Below, one piece after another: positions 47,099 through 59,710 of a stretch of DNA of 64,000 nucleotides (positions within the stretch are counted from its first letter, which is position 1; every line of letters starts with the position of its first letter). Below the pieces are notes generated by a model. That model saw nothing but the letters and a program-made list of their open reading frames with translations, was not told the DNA's origin and ran no database searches. The position numbers were made by a program, and so were the translations under genes. Origin of the DNA: Sipunculus nudus (Eukaryota; Annelida; Sipuncula; Golfingiida; Sipunculidae); contig CM049317.1 of the NCBI GenBank assembly GCA_026874595.1, positions 15,122,882 through 15,186,881 on the forward strand, written 5' to 3'.

Positions 47099-47478
47099 AG
47101 CTGTGTTTCCATGTATCCTCAAAAAACGTATCCGCAAAAGATGTACGTACATTCTATAACTGTTTCCATAAGTACGTACGTTTTTCTTGCGGATACCCTT
47201 TAACGTGCCTCTTTTTAAACTGCAAGAACAACAGGCAGGAAGAAGGTCAATATGTCTCATCACACCGGGCGCCGGGGCACTGTTGGGAAATGTAGGCATT
47301 TTTGCCATCCGTAAAACGGATGAATCGCTCACCGATCCGTTTCGATGCTGTCCGTTTTTGCGGATACGCATGCGGAGCACGTTAAAACGGACATATGGAA
47401 ACAGTTCATCTCAAAAAGAGGGATCTGATTTTTTGTGTACGAGACGTATGAGATTTACGGATGAATGGAAACACAGCT
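47099..47478. mobile_element. MITE with AGCTGTGTTTCCAT ends
   Basis: Terminal inverted repeats begin AGCTGTGTTTCCAT at both ends. TTA is duplicated on each side (47096-47098 and 47479-47481). Inner inverted motifs recur: TATCCGC, ACTGTTTCCATA (about 47159) against TATGGAAACAGT (about 47393), and CCGTAAAACGGA. At 380 bp with no transposase, TTA duplication suggests a PIF/Harbinger partner. The overlapping 94- and 130-codon frames are by-products of its base composition. Confidence 0.78.
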
Positions 47479-47481
47479 TTA

Positions 47482-48912
47482 CACAGTGTCAGAGAAATAA
47501 AGGTTTTGTAGTTTGTCAGTTCTTCCACAAAATCATTCAGTCAGTGATGTGTCTGCATTTTTACATTACAAATGAATAGGTAAACAGCAGTGTGCCTGTT
47601 AATTAAATAAATTATTGGAGGTTTATTTCATTATCAAATGATGGGGTTGTATTTTTGCATAATTTATCACAAACAATTATGTATGCGCATGCACTGAAGA
47701 AAATATTCTAATCCAGTCAGAGAAAGAAGAAAGACAGAGCACAAGTGACATTAAAATGAATCTTGTGTCATCAACCTTTCAGTCACTGAACAAGATTTTA
47801 CAACCATTAAAATAATCGATAAACAGGTAAGCTTAGAGTATTACACATTAAATATTATTTAGAATTGCACTGAAAGTTTCCACTGTCACGTTAAAATAAA
47901 TCTGTCAGAAGCCAAGCCTTGAAGGAGTCCAAAATAGATCTCTGACCACTCCTTGTATTTTTTTATATCATACTTAAACATATTTAATTAAGTTTTTATT
48001 TATTGTTTTTTTTTTCATGAAACTGAAACCATTCACAGTAAATGGAAACAAGGAACTTTTTTTCCAAAATGAAAGTGGTTTTTATTTTTAAATTTATTTT
48101 TAGAGCATACATTTTGTAGGCATATCAGAATACTTTATGAACTCATATTATTTATGGCGTTTGTCATAGGCCAAGCATATGACTTGTACAACACATAATT
48201 GATTACCTGTTGCAGTTACAATGTGGATTTTTCATCTCTATCTCTTTTGCAATTGATCACATGACTACATCAGCCTTCCGGAAGTTCAGTTAAATCATAA
48301 TATAAATGCAAGTTCAGTTCTACTCAGTTGTCACTCTCAGTAATCCCAAGTACAAAGGCTGTTAAAGCAGTGTATTTTATAATCAAGTTTGGTTTTGAGG
48401 GGTCTTAATAGATAAGTTGAACTGATTGCATGGATGTACATCTATATATAGTTTATACTATGGTTGTATTTTTGTTCGCGAGGTTTTTATATTTGTGATA
48501 TTCACAAAGGGGAAATTTTCACGAAAATAAAATTGAGAATAAGACCCCACATCTGTACAGGTGAATGGTAATTTATTATATACAGCCTCATTAGCATATC
48601 ATGTTAATTGTGCCAGAAGCATCAGTATTTTAAGAAATTTATGTTACCAGTAATTCAGTGATTGATCATATAAATTTATACCAAAACTTTTATATCTGCC
48701 TCTGTTGCATTAAGAATTTCAATCTATTCAGTATTACCTTTGCTCCGCGTGCAGTTGTTAAGATTTTGCCTACATATTAGGTACCAAAATAATTGTTATA
48801 TACATAATGTAAGGTACTGTTTGGTACATCGTAAAAATGAAACCCTCACAAAACATTGAAAAAGTAAAAATTGTGAATATTTAACCTTACAAATATGAAG
48901 CAAACTACAGTA
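47482..48912. other. Non-coding stretch
   Basis: No recognised gene. The segment near 48474-48535 (TTCGCGAGGTTTTTATA, then TTTTCACGAAAATAAA) resembles widespread invertebrate low-copy repeats but has no clear ends. Confidence 0.4.
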
Positions 48913-48981
48913 CATACATTCTATCCTCCCTCTCTCTTTCTCTCTCTCTCTCATGTAAATGTTGGTTTATATTAATATATA

Positions 48982-49017
<36 letters not shown>

Positions 49018-49022
49018 TGCAT
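48913..49022. repeat. Microsatellite cluster (CT)n, (TA)n, (GTAT)n
   Basis: CT-rich at 48925-48952, TA at 48973-48990, GTAT tetranucleotide at 48991-49018 and a short GCAT run. Confidence 0.93.
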
Positions 49023-49242
49023 GCATGCAAAAAACTCTTACTGAAAGTATGAAGGAAAGGGGAGATTTGTGGGTGTATTGATGTTGAATATGTGTGTTAG
49101 TTTTCCTTTAGAACAAACAGCATATTAATTAATATACCTGCGTAACAATACAGATGAATTTGAAAGAGAAAGAGAATGAAAATACAGAAAAAGTACTGAG
49201 CTGTCCCACCACACACACATCAGTCATATAACCAGGAACTGT

Positions 49243-49572
49243 ATGGAGAACAGTGGATTTAGTTGTTGTGGCCCCGCTCGCATTTACACTTACAGTAGGG
49301 ATCGAGGTTGTGAAAAGGCACAGTCTGAGGGGCTTGTGTATCGGAGTGGAGTGATCGTTGATTTGTTATATGCTTCTACTTTACATGATGTGTTTTTACA
49401 TCACTATATGGGAGTCTCACACTTTGAAGAAAGATCACATATTTTTAATACAGAGCTGACCAGGAATTGTCATACCCGGTCTGAACTTCGATTTAGAGCC
49501 AGGTTATTGAACCTTAGCCCCTGGAGTATCTACTTGGATTTTTTATCGCAGTGTTTTCATGTGTATGGCTAA
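49243..49572 (+). CDS. Uncertain 109-codon open frame
   Basis: Not recognised. It begins at an ATG and ends in TAA. Composition is unlike the surrounding AT-rich spacer, with many Arg, Cys and His codons. About 53 bases after the stop a donor-like CAGA/GTAAGTG occurs (49626), so the segment could be a leader exon. No signal peptide, repeat or catalytic motif is visible. Chance is a fair explanation for a frame of this length. Confidence 0.12.
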   Translation: MENSGFSCCGPARIYTYSRDRGCEKAQSEGLVYRSGVIVDLLYASTLHDVFLHHYMGVSHFEERSHIFNTELTRNCHTRSELRFRARLLNLSPWSIYLDFLSQCFHVYG

Positions 49573-49625
49573 GTGATGCGACACTGTGATATGTTCACTG
49601 GATGTTACCAGTATGCCATCCAGAG

Positions 49626-50540
49626 TAAGTGAGTGACAGATTATATTAGCCACATGAATGGGTTACATGTCACTGAGTTGTAAGGATTATTTGCTGATAA
49701 GGTTTGACTATAGAATGTAGGTAGTAAAAGGAATATGTACCAGTCATTCTTGTTGTGCCATCCTTGTGTATATTTAACAAACTGAATGAACATTTTTTGT
49801 AATTAATTTGTGGTACTAATTTTACTTACCTTGATTAAGACATTCAACCTAACAGAACATTTATAATATCATTTTACCAATAAAATATATATTGAAATTA
49901 AACATCACTTAACCTTATACAGACCAAGGTTTTCCATTTATAAGTACAAACTAAGCAATAGAATTAAACTTGTACTAAGCAATAGAATTAAACTTTGATT
50001 ACACAGTTATTTAATACACATGTAATGCTGTTGAAAGTTGTTTGAATATCCGATGTGTAGTGCTTTGATATCAGTAACATAATCATGTAAAAACACTGAT
50101 TTTCTTTTAAAAGTCTCATACTTAATAGTGCCAATCAAGAAAATCTGGTCCACTAAACGAAACATCAGGGGACGCAGAAGTGGTTACACTCCTGACGCAT
50201 TAGTTATATATGGCACTCCTTTTAAATTATCTCCTTCGTTTTAATCGTTGATTACACCATATCTGGCACATGACCAAGAATAAGACCAAAGAAAGTTAGG
50301 TGTCATAGGTTTAATACTTGGAGCTGGACGCACAATGCAGTACCATGCTTTCATTGGTCTGATTACAATTCTTTGCCTTGTGCCAGCCTTAAGTGTTGAA
50401 TCCCGGAAATCTTGCTTTACAAAACAGCGGTTAAACCAAAGGAGAACTGGAACGACTGCAGTGTATTACCACTGTGTATGGAGTATAAAAGGTAAAAGGT
50501 AAAGAAACAGGGTTTATAGTCTTCTATTACCGCTGTAGTC
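49626..50540. other. Non-coding spacer with a 24-bp duplication
   Basis: ACTAAGCAATAGAATTAAAC occurs twice in tandem (49950 and 49974). Nothing else is recognised. Confidence 0.5.
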
Positions 50541-50845
50541 ACAGTGTCAGCCAACTTTTAACACTTTGCCTTTGTGGTCTTTCGGGCCTGTTCAGTCTTG
50601 TTGCTTTTCTCGGCTCCCTGGGGAGCATACAACCCAAGCAACCATTACAGGGGATAGAAGGTTATTCGTTCTACATTTGCCTGCCACCCATGACCAGTAC
50701 CCATTCACTCCTGGGTCGAGAGAGCGCACCCTTGTGGTAAAGACTTTGGCCAGGAGTCTTAGTGAAGACGGCGATCAGAACCCACAACCCTTTGGTCACA
50801 GGTCCAGCGCACTAACCATTAAGCCACCACGCTCCACTAGTGTAA
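50540..50845 (-). mobile_element. tRNA-derived SINE, family S2
   Basis: Read on the minus strand: TGGTGGCTTAATGGTTAGTG (A box, about 50830 downward), then a B box GTTGTGGGTTCTGATCGCC (about 50790). The body includes blocks such as GGTGCGCTCTCTCGACCC and TATGCTCCCCAGGGAGCCGA. There is no acceptor-stem pairing, so not a tRNA gene. The plus-strand 115-codon frame across it is an artefact. Confidence 0.68.
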
Positions 50846-51687
50846 GAAGGGACATACAGCAAAACCAGCCAGGATTGGTCTTCCACTTTTTTTGCATCCA
50901 CCCATCAATCTGAGCATGTTAAGAACTTCGACTTATTTTTAATGGTGACGAAGTATTGCCTTCTTTCAAGGGTTAGGGTTAGTACCCTCATCTCAATGAC
51001 AAGCAGTTAGTTAGAGTGAGCACATTTTATATGATTTCTAAGGGTAGGGTCATGGAGAATTTCCTGACTGTCTTACAGTCACTGTATCTGGCTATCTATA
51101 AGTTCCAGTGTAACATGTGATCATTGGTCAGTGCTGTGAAGATGAAATGGGAGCATATTAAAGGTGCCTATTCACCTACCTTTTGAAAAAGAATTCATGT
51201 GATTTCATGCTTCCTTTGTGTATATATTAATGATCTAAGGGTAATTTTGGTTGTGAAAAGTTTTATTACACCTTCCTGAAGGATGTATGAACCTTTTTTT
51301 GAATAACTTGTTTGTAAACACAGCAATGTTGACAAATGGGAAAAACATGTAACCTAAAGTGGTAAGTAGCATATTATATGCGGAGATAGCATAAGGCCAA
51401 ACGCCATTTGCAAAGCTCTGGCTTATCTGACTTGCTGCCAGATGCTCTTGTTGAATTTGTTTTGATTATTTTGGCAGGCCCCCAAATCTTATAAGCACAT
51501 TGATATAAACAAAACAAGCAGCCTGTGTGTGGTGATGTCACATTTCCAGGTGTTTTGGCCCCTTTTAACATGCAACCTGTGGCATTTAACAATAGATAGT
51601 GCCCTAGCACATGTAAAGAGACACATCATTGGCCAGAAATCAGTTAACCAGCGTCTGATTGGCTGACCACAATTCAATTAAAGAATT

Positions 51688-52067
51688 AAAGTTACTGGCT
51701 TCTGTGGCTCAGGGGTAGAGCACAGGCTTAAAGCCAGGATATTATGAGTTCAAATCTCAGCCTAGGGGGTGAGATTTTTTATGGTCGGCTCCCACCCAGG
51801 GTGAGTGCTCCGCAGGCTTAATGGGAAGACTGTGCCCAATGGATATATTTTACTCACAAACGAGTGGGCTTTTCAGGGGGGCCTTGGTGGTATGGCCCAG
51901 CAATGGTGACAATTACCAACCCAGGGCCTTCAGGTGCAGTAGTCACCTGGCATGGAAAACACCAGGATATAAAAAGATTGGAAGCCTGTGATACTGCGCT
52001 GTCAAGTAGTCCAAAAATGGAATTGATTTCTACAGATGGAGGTGGTCACCTCCGACAAAAAAAAAAT
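51688..52067 (+). mobile_element. tRNA-derived SINE, family S1 copy 2
   Basis: A box GTGGCTCAGGGGTAGAGC (51703-51720) and B box GAGTTCAAATCTC (51745-51757). The body aligns with 30058-30470. The 3' hairpin is GGAGGT/ACCTCC here against GGAGGC/GCCTCC there, a compensatory change, followed by A10 at 52057-52066. Confidence 0.85.
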
Positions 52068-54084
52068 GTATATAAAAATGACTGGTATCTGATCGGCTGA
52101 GGCTTTGAACACTAAGCGCCATGACTTTGAATCCTAACTCTATTAGTGTGTTGTATCATTTATCATGTATCCTATCGTGAGTGAATTATCACAATAGTGA
52201 ATACATATCTTTGGTGAGATAATTTATCTTCACTAATACAGCACTCATAGCCAATGAATATGGAAGCCTGATGAATAAATGAAAATATAAGCTCAGGCAA
52301 AACCTTGTCAGAATAGACACACTAATATCAGATTTTCAGATTTTATGTGTAGTGTATATGAGAATATTGCATGAAGTAAATCCGAAGTAAAAGGGATAAA
52401 TTGGCATTTGCTTTCTGTTGATTATTTTAAGAACCAGAGGAGAAATCACATTTAACATAAAAATAAACCACCATAGAAACCTTTTTTGATTTGAGGCAGG
52501 ATTTAATTAATCCTGAGGTTTGAATTACAGATCATGGCATTATGTCCGTGAAAACGAAATTAAATGGAAACTAATATGATTAGTTTCACATGTGCAAAGT
52601 GCACAAGCTATTGTTGGTCCTTTCCCAAACATTTCAGATGTTTCAGTTTTTGATTAAAAATTTGAATTATTAGGCCATAAATTTTAATTTTTCTATATAT
52701 ATTGACACAAAAAAGGAATAAATAAATGAATTTAATCAAAATAAAATAACCATTCTTGATGCATGCACTTTCAGAAATATTACAGTGGTAAAAATTAACA
52801 AAGATAAATTTAACCATTTGATGTATTTTTTATAATAACCTTTCCCATTCAACTAATGACACCTATGAATGATATCTGATGTAGTTTGGGGTTAGAAGCT
52901 AACTCATGTACGGCAGTCAGTGGAAGAACCAGTTGTTTCTGGCCTTGTTGCACTAACTTTTTGTGTCCTGACAGCTATGAGAACCTGAACAAAGCAAGGT
53001 TCATCTTGAAAAGCTATGTTTTTAAGGTAAATATGTCAGACAATCCAAGCTGGGTATGTTAACAAAATAATTATGTTAATTTGTTTATTTGTGGAACTAT
53101 TACAGAAATATGTAGTGTTCTATCATATGGTTGCATAGGCACCTGAGGTCAGACCTGAATACTTGAAATAATCGTCTCCTCTGTCTGTTTACACGCAGAG
53201 GTCAGCTGACCTGAACCCTGCAAATCAGAACCCTGCTTAAGCATGCATAGTATTGATATTTCTCTTGAAAAATGGATAATTTGTCTCTGTTCTAATCCCT
53301 AGGTTACAACACCAGAACTTCATGTGCATCAGAGGCTAAACCTTGAATAAGAGTGCCCTTGAGGAGCACACACAACCACCAGATCTAACTGTTGTTAACT
53401 CTTCCTTTCTCTCTGAAACTGCTGGTCTAAATTGTGCTATATTCTTTCACCAAGTGCCAGGACCAGTAACAGTTCATTTAAGAGTGCTCAGAGACAGATG
53501 TACAAACAAAAATATGGTCAGGCAACCAAATTCATATCTCTGTTAATCCAAAATTTGATTGTTTTATCCTGAGGACCTATTTCTAAGAAATTCAAAAAAG
53601 TTAATTTTGAGCCAAATCAGAACAGCTACACAATAAATTTGTGATATTTGTTATGGCCACAGTGACAGTTTGTGTTATCATGCCAGAGATATTATGGTAT
53701 CATATTGGGCTTGAATTAATGAGAAATGTGTATAATTATCAAATGAAATGATTTGTGAAAATCAATGTGATTTCAGTCAATTGAACCAAACTCATTATCA
53801 CTTGATTAAATAGTAACTAAATAGACATATACATAAACCATTATTTATTGAAATAGATTTATTTCAAACACATTTTGTGATAACATCATGTCTTAATCTT
53901 TGAATAATTACATCAGGCTGATGGAGTTTAATACAAATTGTGGATATATTGCTGTGAAATGCCACATAATGACTTTTGAAGATATAGTTTTGTCCACCCA
54001 TGTCAGCGGATTTCCAGTGACTGCAGGACCAATACTGCTCGGGTTAGATGGTTATTTGGTGCATACTGTTCCACAATTTGTATT
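52068..54084. other. Non-coding stretch
   Basis: No recognised gene or element. Weak inverted motifs around 52140-52245 (ATTAGTG / CACTAAT) could be ends of a short degraded MITE. Confidence 0.4.
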
Positions 54085-54610
54085 GTTGTTTTTAGGGGGT
54101 TTTAATTTTCCTGGAATTGTGGGTATTTTTCCCAGGAAATTAAAACCCCACGATCATATAGATTATATATTATAGAAGTTTTAACAGGCAGCTGATCATT
54201 GCTCTACAATGAGTAACAGTATCACGTGGGGTCTACATAACTGTTCAGATTAGCAATTGAAATGGCCTATTAATAATTCTTAATAAATGATATTATTCTA
54301 TTGATAATAATCATAGAAAATGATATATAATCTATTTATTTTTCAAAAATTACTGAACATATCTTTCTTTCATGAAAAAGGTATTCAGTTCTGTTTGGGG
54401 TTGAGTAAAACATGAAATATTTCAGCAGTGATGGAGTTAAGCAAACAAGTGTTACTATTAAAGTATGTCTGCTCTTACACTGGTAAAAGTGGATTTTCTG
54501 TCAAGGAACTATTAATGAACACTTAATCCTAAAATGTTTTTACTCCAGGAATAGTGTTTTTTGTCAAAACCACAAAATTATTGAGCCACAAAATATTTTG
54601 TTCCCTGACA
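54085..54610 (+). repeat. Dispersed repeat family D, copy 2
   Basis: Aligns with 27427-27905. GGAAATTAAAACCCC (about 54135), TTTGGGGTTGAGTAAAACAT (about 54398), ATTTCAGCAGTGATGGAGTT (about 54418) and ACACTGGTAAAAGTGGATTT (about 54477) are shared. Near its left end TTAATTTTCCTGGAA and TTCCCAGGAAATTAA are inverted relative to each other. Confidence 0.75.
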
Positions 54611-55384
54611 ACCAGGTAGTAACAGTCCCAGAGTGTGAGAAAGTCAAATGACAACATTAAGTGGATGTGTTTATGAATACCCATAGGCGTATGTTTTAAT
54701 TTTTCCAACAGTTTCTTGAAGTGCTAAAGTTTAAGCCTCAGTGCACTCAGACTCAACAACAGCCTCGGAAATTATAAATATGTTGTATCTATTATGGTAC
54801 TTTGGATCACAATTGACCTTGCTTTATTATTACTTATTGTGATATGTTTGTTAATATTTCAGTTAAGTTACAGGAGTACTTAGAATGCCTTCATGTCCTT
54901 GACATTAGCAGATACTGATATCTAGTCTGGAGTAGGATTACTCTTATCTTATCTGTATAATAGATCATGTTTCTCACACTGTTGAAGTCACCAGGTGTAA
55001 TGACCAGCTCTGGGTTCAGTGAACTTGCTCAGATTCTAAATATAACCTATGAAAGTCTCCAGAGTTATATATTATTTAATACACTCCCATAAATTTGTTT
55101 CATATATGTAAATTGTTTGTATGTGCAGTGCTGGCTAAATTTTGTGCTGTTTACTGGCTCCTGGAATAACCTATCCAGAACGCCAGCATGTTTTCCCTAT
55201 CTCTGAATCTGAGGAAGAGATCCAACACTAGAGATTAAGTAAATCCTCTTATAGGTCCCTTAGAGACAGATCCAGTTAGATCCAGTTCTAAGAGATCCAG
55301 CTAAGCCTTCATTTAGTTTCATTGTGGCAGAGACCCAATCCTGCAGATCAGTCTGAACCGCCACTTGGTCCAGCTGAGGAAGAG
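54611..55384. other. Spacer with degenerate satellite fringe
   Basis: From about 55205 words of the adjacent satellite (GAGATCCA, AGATCCAG, CAGCTAAGCC) appear irregularly. They are probably decayed outer units. Confidence 0.5.
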
Positions 55385-56690
55385 ATCCATCACGCCTCTG
55401 CTAAGTTCTACTGATCAAGGCAAATGTTCAGAGTTAGAGATCCAGCTAAGCCTCTGCTAAGTTCTACTGATCAAGGCAAAGGTTCAGAGTTTGAGATCAA
55501 GCTAAGCCTCTGCTAAGTTCGACTGATCAAGGCAAAGGTTCAGAGTTAGAGATCCAGCTACGCCTCTGCTAAATTCCACTGATTGAGGCAAAGGTTCAGA
55601 GTTAGAGATCCAGCTACGCCTCTGCTAAATTCCACTGATTGAGGCAAAGGTTCAGAGTTAGAGATCCAGCTACGCCTCTGCTAAATTCCACTGATTGAGG
55701 CAAAGGTTCAGAGTTAGAGATCCAGCTACGCCTCTGCTAAATTCCACTGATTGAGGCAAAGGTTCAGAGTTAGAGATCCAGCTAAGCCTCAGCTAAGTTT
55801 TACTGATAGAGGCAAAGGTTCAGAGTTAGAGATCCAGCTACGCCTCTGCTAAATTCCACTGATTGAGGCAAAGGTTCAGAGTTAGAGATCCAGCTACACC
55901 TCTGCTAAATTCCAATGATTGAGGCAAAGGTTCAGAGTTAGAGATCCGGCTACGCCTCTGCTAAATTCCACTGATTGAGGCAAAGGTTCAGAGTTAGAGA
56001 TCCAGCTACGCCTCTGCTAAATTCCACTGATTGAGGCAAAGGTTCAGAGTTAGAGATCCAGCTACGCCTCTGCTAAATTCCTCTGATTGAGGCAAAGGTT
56101 CAGAGTTAGAGATCCAGCTACGCCTCTGCTAAATTCCACTGATTGAGGCAAAGGTTCAGAGTTAGAGATCCAGCTAAGCCTCTGCTAAATTCCACTGATT
56201 GAGGCAAAGGTTCAGAGTTAGAGATCCAGCTACACCTCTGCTAAATTCCACTGATTGAGGCAAAGGTTCAGAGTTAAAGATCCCGCTACGCCTCTGCTAA
56301 ATTCCACTGATTGAGGCAAAGGTTCAGAGTTAGAGATCCAGCTACGCCTCTGCTAAATTCCACTGATTGAGGCAAAGGTTCAGAGTTAGAGATCCAGCTA
56401 CGCCTCTGCTAAGATCCACTGATTGAGGCAAAGGATCAGAGTTAGAGATCCAGCTAAGCCTCTGTTAAGTTCCACTGATTGAGGCAAAGGTTCAGAGTTA
56501 GAGATCCAGCTAAGCCTCTGCTAAGTTCCACTGATAGAGAGGCAAAGGTTCAGAGTTAGAGACCCAGCTAAGCCTCTGCTAAGTTCCACTGATAGAGAGG
56601 CAAAGGATCAGAGTTAGAGATCCAGCTAAGCCTCAGCTAAGTTCTACTGATAGAGGCAAAGGTTCAGAGATAGAGATCCTGCTGAGCCCC
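55385..56690 (+). repeat. 56-bp satellite array, about 23 units
   Basis: Unit of 56 bp, e.g. GATCCAGCTACGCCTCTGCT followed by AAATTCCACTGATTGAGGCA and AAGGTTCAGAGTTAGA. Units start GATCCAGC at 55551, 55607 and so on. Central units are nearly identical. Units at both edges share older variants (GCTAAGCC, CTAAGTTCTACTGAT). Two right-hand units carry an extra GAGA (GATAGAGAGG). No frame stays open through the array. It is too regular, and has no spacers, to be a CRISPR. Confidence 0.97.
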
Positions 56691-59385
56691 CACTTAACCT
56701 CCCTGAGGGAGGGATAGATCTAGCAGGCATTGAAGAATGAGCAACTCATCAGTCAACTTTGGTTACCTTTGTGTCTGATAATAAATATGAATATGAAACT
56801 GTGTCCTTGGCTAAATTTTTACCAGGGGAGGATTCAGTATTTAGGAAAAGGAGGTGTCCAACCCACGCAGGAAGATTGATGACAAAGCCTAAAAAAATGG
56901 TCCCCAGGTCTGGGAAAGTGGGGTCCAGGCAAAAAAAATTGGTCTGAAACCCTTGAAAAAAGTCAAGGCAGCTGAAAAAGGGGGACCCCCCCCCCAGATC
57001 TGCTTCTTATTTATGCATGGTTAAACTCGTGTAAGGGACTGTAAGACAGTTTGAGAAATATGAGAAGGCTAGCCATGGATACAACCAGTTTGAAACCTCT
57101 GTCTATGATATTTTATAAACAGGCTGCATCTGACAAATATACCAGTACAAGGATGGCACAACAAGTCCTAATAACCAGTAGCTCTTTTGTCAGGGACTCT
57201 GTGGGTTTGTACATTGATGGTTATGTCCTAATTTTGAAGTGTATTTTATGGTAATATTAATTGCCTTTTAATTGCTTGAAATGAAAAGGAAATGTTTCCT
57301 CAGGCATTTTGCCATAAACAAGATCAGTTTCTACATGTTGAGGACTATTTTGATGTTGTTTGATTTTTAAGAGTGTCATTGAGTGTGATGATGATAAATA
57401 TTTTGGATAATAGGTAAGAATTTCAGTTTGCTTCTTTCCCTGCTCTTGTGTAAAAGAAACAGTGTATTATGTTTGTGATTCGCAGTGTATTGTGGATCAT
57501 CAATTTAAATATATTTTAGTTATGTCCAGATTTGTTAAATTACAGTACTAAAAAATTTGGAAATGTATTGTATTATCTGGTGTATTAAAAAGTCAAAAAA
57601 TATTTTCTATATGGAAAAGTGATATAACATTAAATTGCAGTCCTTAAAAAGTTTTTAAAATATCAGTAAAGACATCAAGATAAACAAAACTGGTCAAATT
57701 TAATTTTCAAATTAAATTATTCATGAATAAAAAAAAAAAGAAATAAGAACCCTTACAACACTATTTTGTGATCATAAAAGACCCCAACCCAGTTCACTGT
57801 ATTTTCAGTGATACAGAAGCATTATTTCACAAGTCAAAAAGTAAGCTCCTGGAAATCTTTTAAGCGATCCTTAAATAGGTATAAAAAGTCATAAATTTGT
57901 TATCATTAGCATGTGTTTGAACTCTTCACCAGTACATCACCAGTGTTTTCGCTGAATTGTGTACCACAGGATTGTAACCCATTCATGCAGTCCATATGCT
58001 TGTTCAGTGCAGGTTTGGTGAAAGGAATTATTACTGAATCAACAGAGGTCATAATTGGTGCAAGCGTGAGGCAAGTTTGATTGGATAACATATTCTTATG
58101 TTGCTGACTGTTTGTTTAGACACAGGAGAAAAGATTAAAAAATGTGACGAGGATATAACATTATCACTTTTAGCTAAGGAGTGCAGTTAGTGTGTTTTTA
58201 TAGCTTGAAGAATATATGATGATAATTTCAACAAGCGGAGACATTGCATACCACGGAGTATATATATTACGCATGTCTGCTCTGACTTGAACTGCTGTTA
58301 GCTTCATGGAGAAGTCATTAGGTGCATTGCTGATGCCGTGTAAATGATCAGTTGATTTGTGGGAGTTCTCTGGTTGACATACGTGAAGCAAGATGATGCC
58401 ATACTCTCCATACCCATACCGAAGTAAGTTGTCTCTGTTACTCATGTTTTGTCATTGATCAAAGATGAGTAGATATAAATGTGAAAAATGAGACTTTGTA
58501 AACAGTATTTAAATGGTGCATGCTTTTAAAATTTCCCTTGCTTGTATAAAACATGTTTATTCTATATGTGATTTATCAGCAAAAAAGTTCATACTGGTGT
58601 CTTGTGATGACTAAAAAATTTGAATTTAATATATTAAAGCACCCAGTACCGTGGTGATAATAATTAATATTCAATTAATATATGATAAAATAAGCTATTT
58701 TCACACAACTAGCATGTTAAAAACAGTTTCCCAAATGCCAGATTCAACATGCAGTATTTGATACACTTTGTGTTCAAACTGCTTAAGAAGAAAAGCATAT
58801 TCAGTACAGTATTAGAAAAGGTATTAAATGATTCAATTTACTTCTCATTGTACATATATCCATGAAAATTTTTTAATGCGTCTTCACCCTGCATTGGTGT
58901 AAATATTGTATTAATGAATTTGTTAGCATGACAGTCCCTAAGAATGAGTTGCCCCTATAATGTTTGGTCAGATCTGACCAAAGCAGTTCAGATTCTAATA
59001 TTAGGCCTTCAGCATCAGAGAACATGCAGCAACTTTTACATATTACGCAAAAAAAAAAACTTGTGCCAACTCAGTTGGGACACTAATATTCTCAAGAACA
59101 TTAGATGATTGCTGTCCCATCAGCTCATGTTAACAGCCTACCAAAGCATGCTGGGAAGGCTTAGGAGGATATATCATTAGGGGACCTATGAGGGAACCAC
59201 CTTCTGTCAGGTGTTTTGGGTAATTTGCATAGATCCCCCTTTTAATATGCATAAAATTCCCACTTGGTTTCATGTCAAATCAGAGGGGAAACACTCCCAC
59301 AGCCATGCTCCATTCCTACATATCATAGAATATCTGTAAACTGAGCAATACGAGCAAGCCTGTGCAGTGTGTGTGTGTGCGTTGG
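56691..59385. other. Non-coding stretch
   Basis: Between 56820 and 57000 there is a purine-rich, G-run segment (GGGGAGGATTCAG, GGTCCCCAGG, CCCCCCCCCC) that looks like an old repeat without visible ends. No recognised gene. Confidence 0.4.
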
Positions 59386-59710
59386 GGTGGGGGGGGGGGG
59401 TGGAGTCCCTGTTGTGGAATACCGGTACTCCCAAAATCATAACTGCCTTCACTTATTCGGCCTATATTTCCAGGTTCATCCTTGCATAACAGACTTAACA
59501 TTTGTGAATATTTCTTGAGTATGTTCCTGAATCCAAAACATGTGCTGGATCCACACGGAAATCTAATCAAATCTTCATTGGCCCATTCCTGAAATGCCAT
59601 ATGCAATCATGACTGCACAAGTTATGTTGTGAATAAAACACACACAATACACACAAATTGGGTTGAATGCATAAACCCTCCTGATGGATGCAGTGAACAT
59701 TTCCTTATTG
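59386..59710. repeat. Dispersed repeat family C, copy 3
   Basis: Begins near a G13 run (59388-59400). CCTATATTTCCAGGTTCATC (about 59461), TTGTGAATATTTCTTGA, TTGGCCCATTCCTGAAATGC and CAAGTTATGTTGTGAATAAA align with the copies at 34330 and 36290. It ends near CCTCCTGATGGATG. Confidence 0.65.

Noticed and set aside
47187-47579. A 130-codon frame and an opposing 94-codon frame
   Set aside because: Both overlap the MITE with TTA duplication and run past its end; no motif.
50566-50913. A 115-codon plus-strand frame
   Set aside because: It is the complement of a tRNA-derived SINE head and body on the minus strand.
51703-51757. Functional tRNA gene
   Set aside because: The head matches another dispersed copy with a long shared non-tRNA body and A tail, so it is a SINE.
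55385-56690. Possible CRISPR array
   Set aside because: Units abut without unique spacers, unit length is 56 bp, and the surroundings are eukaryotic.
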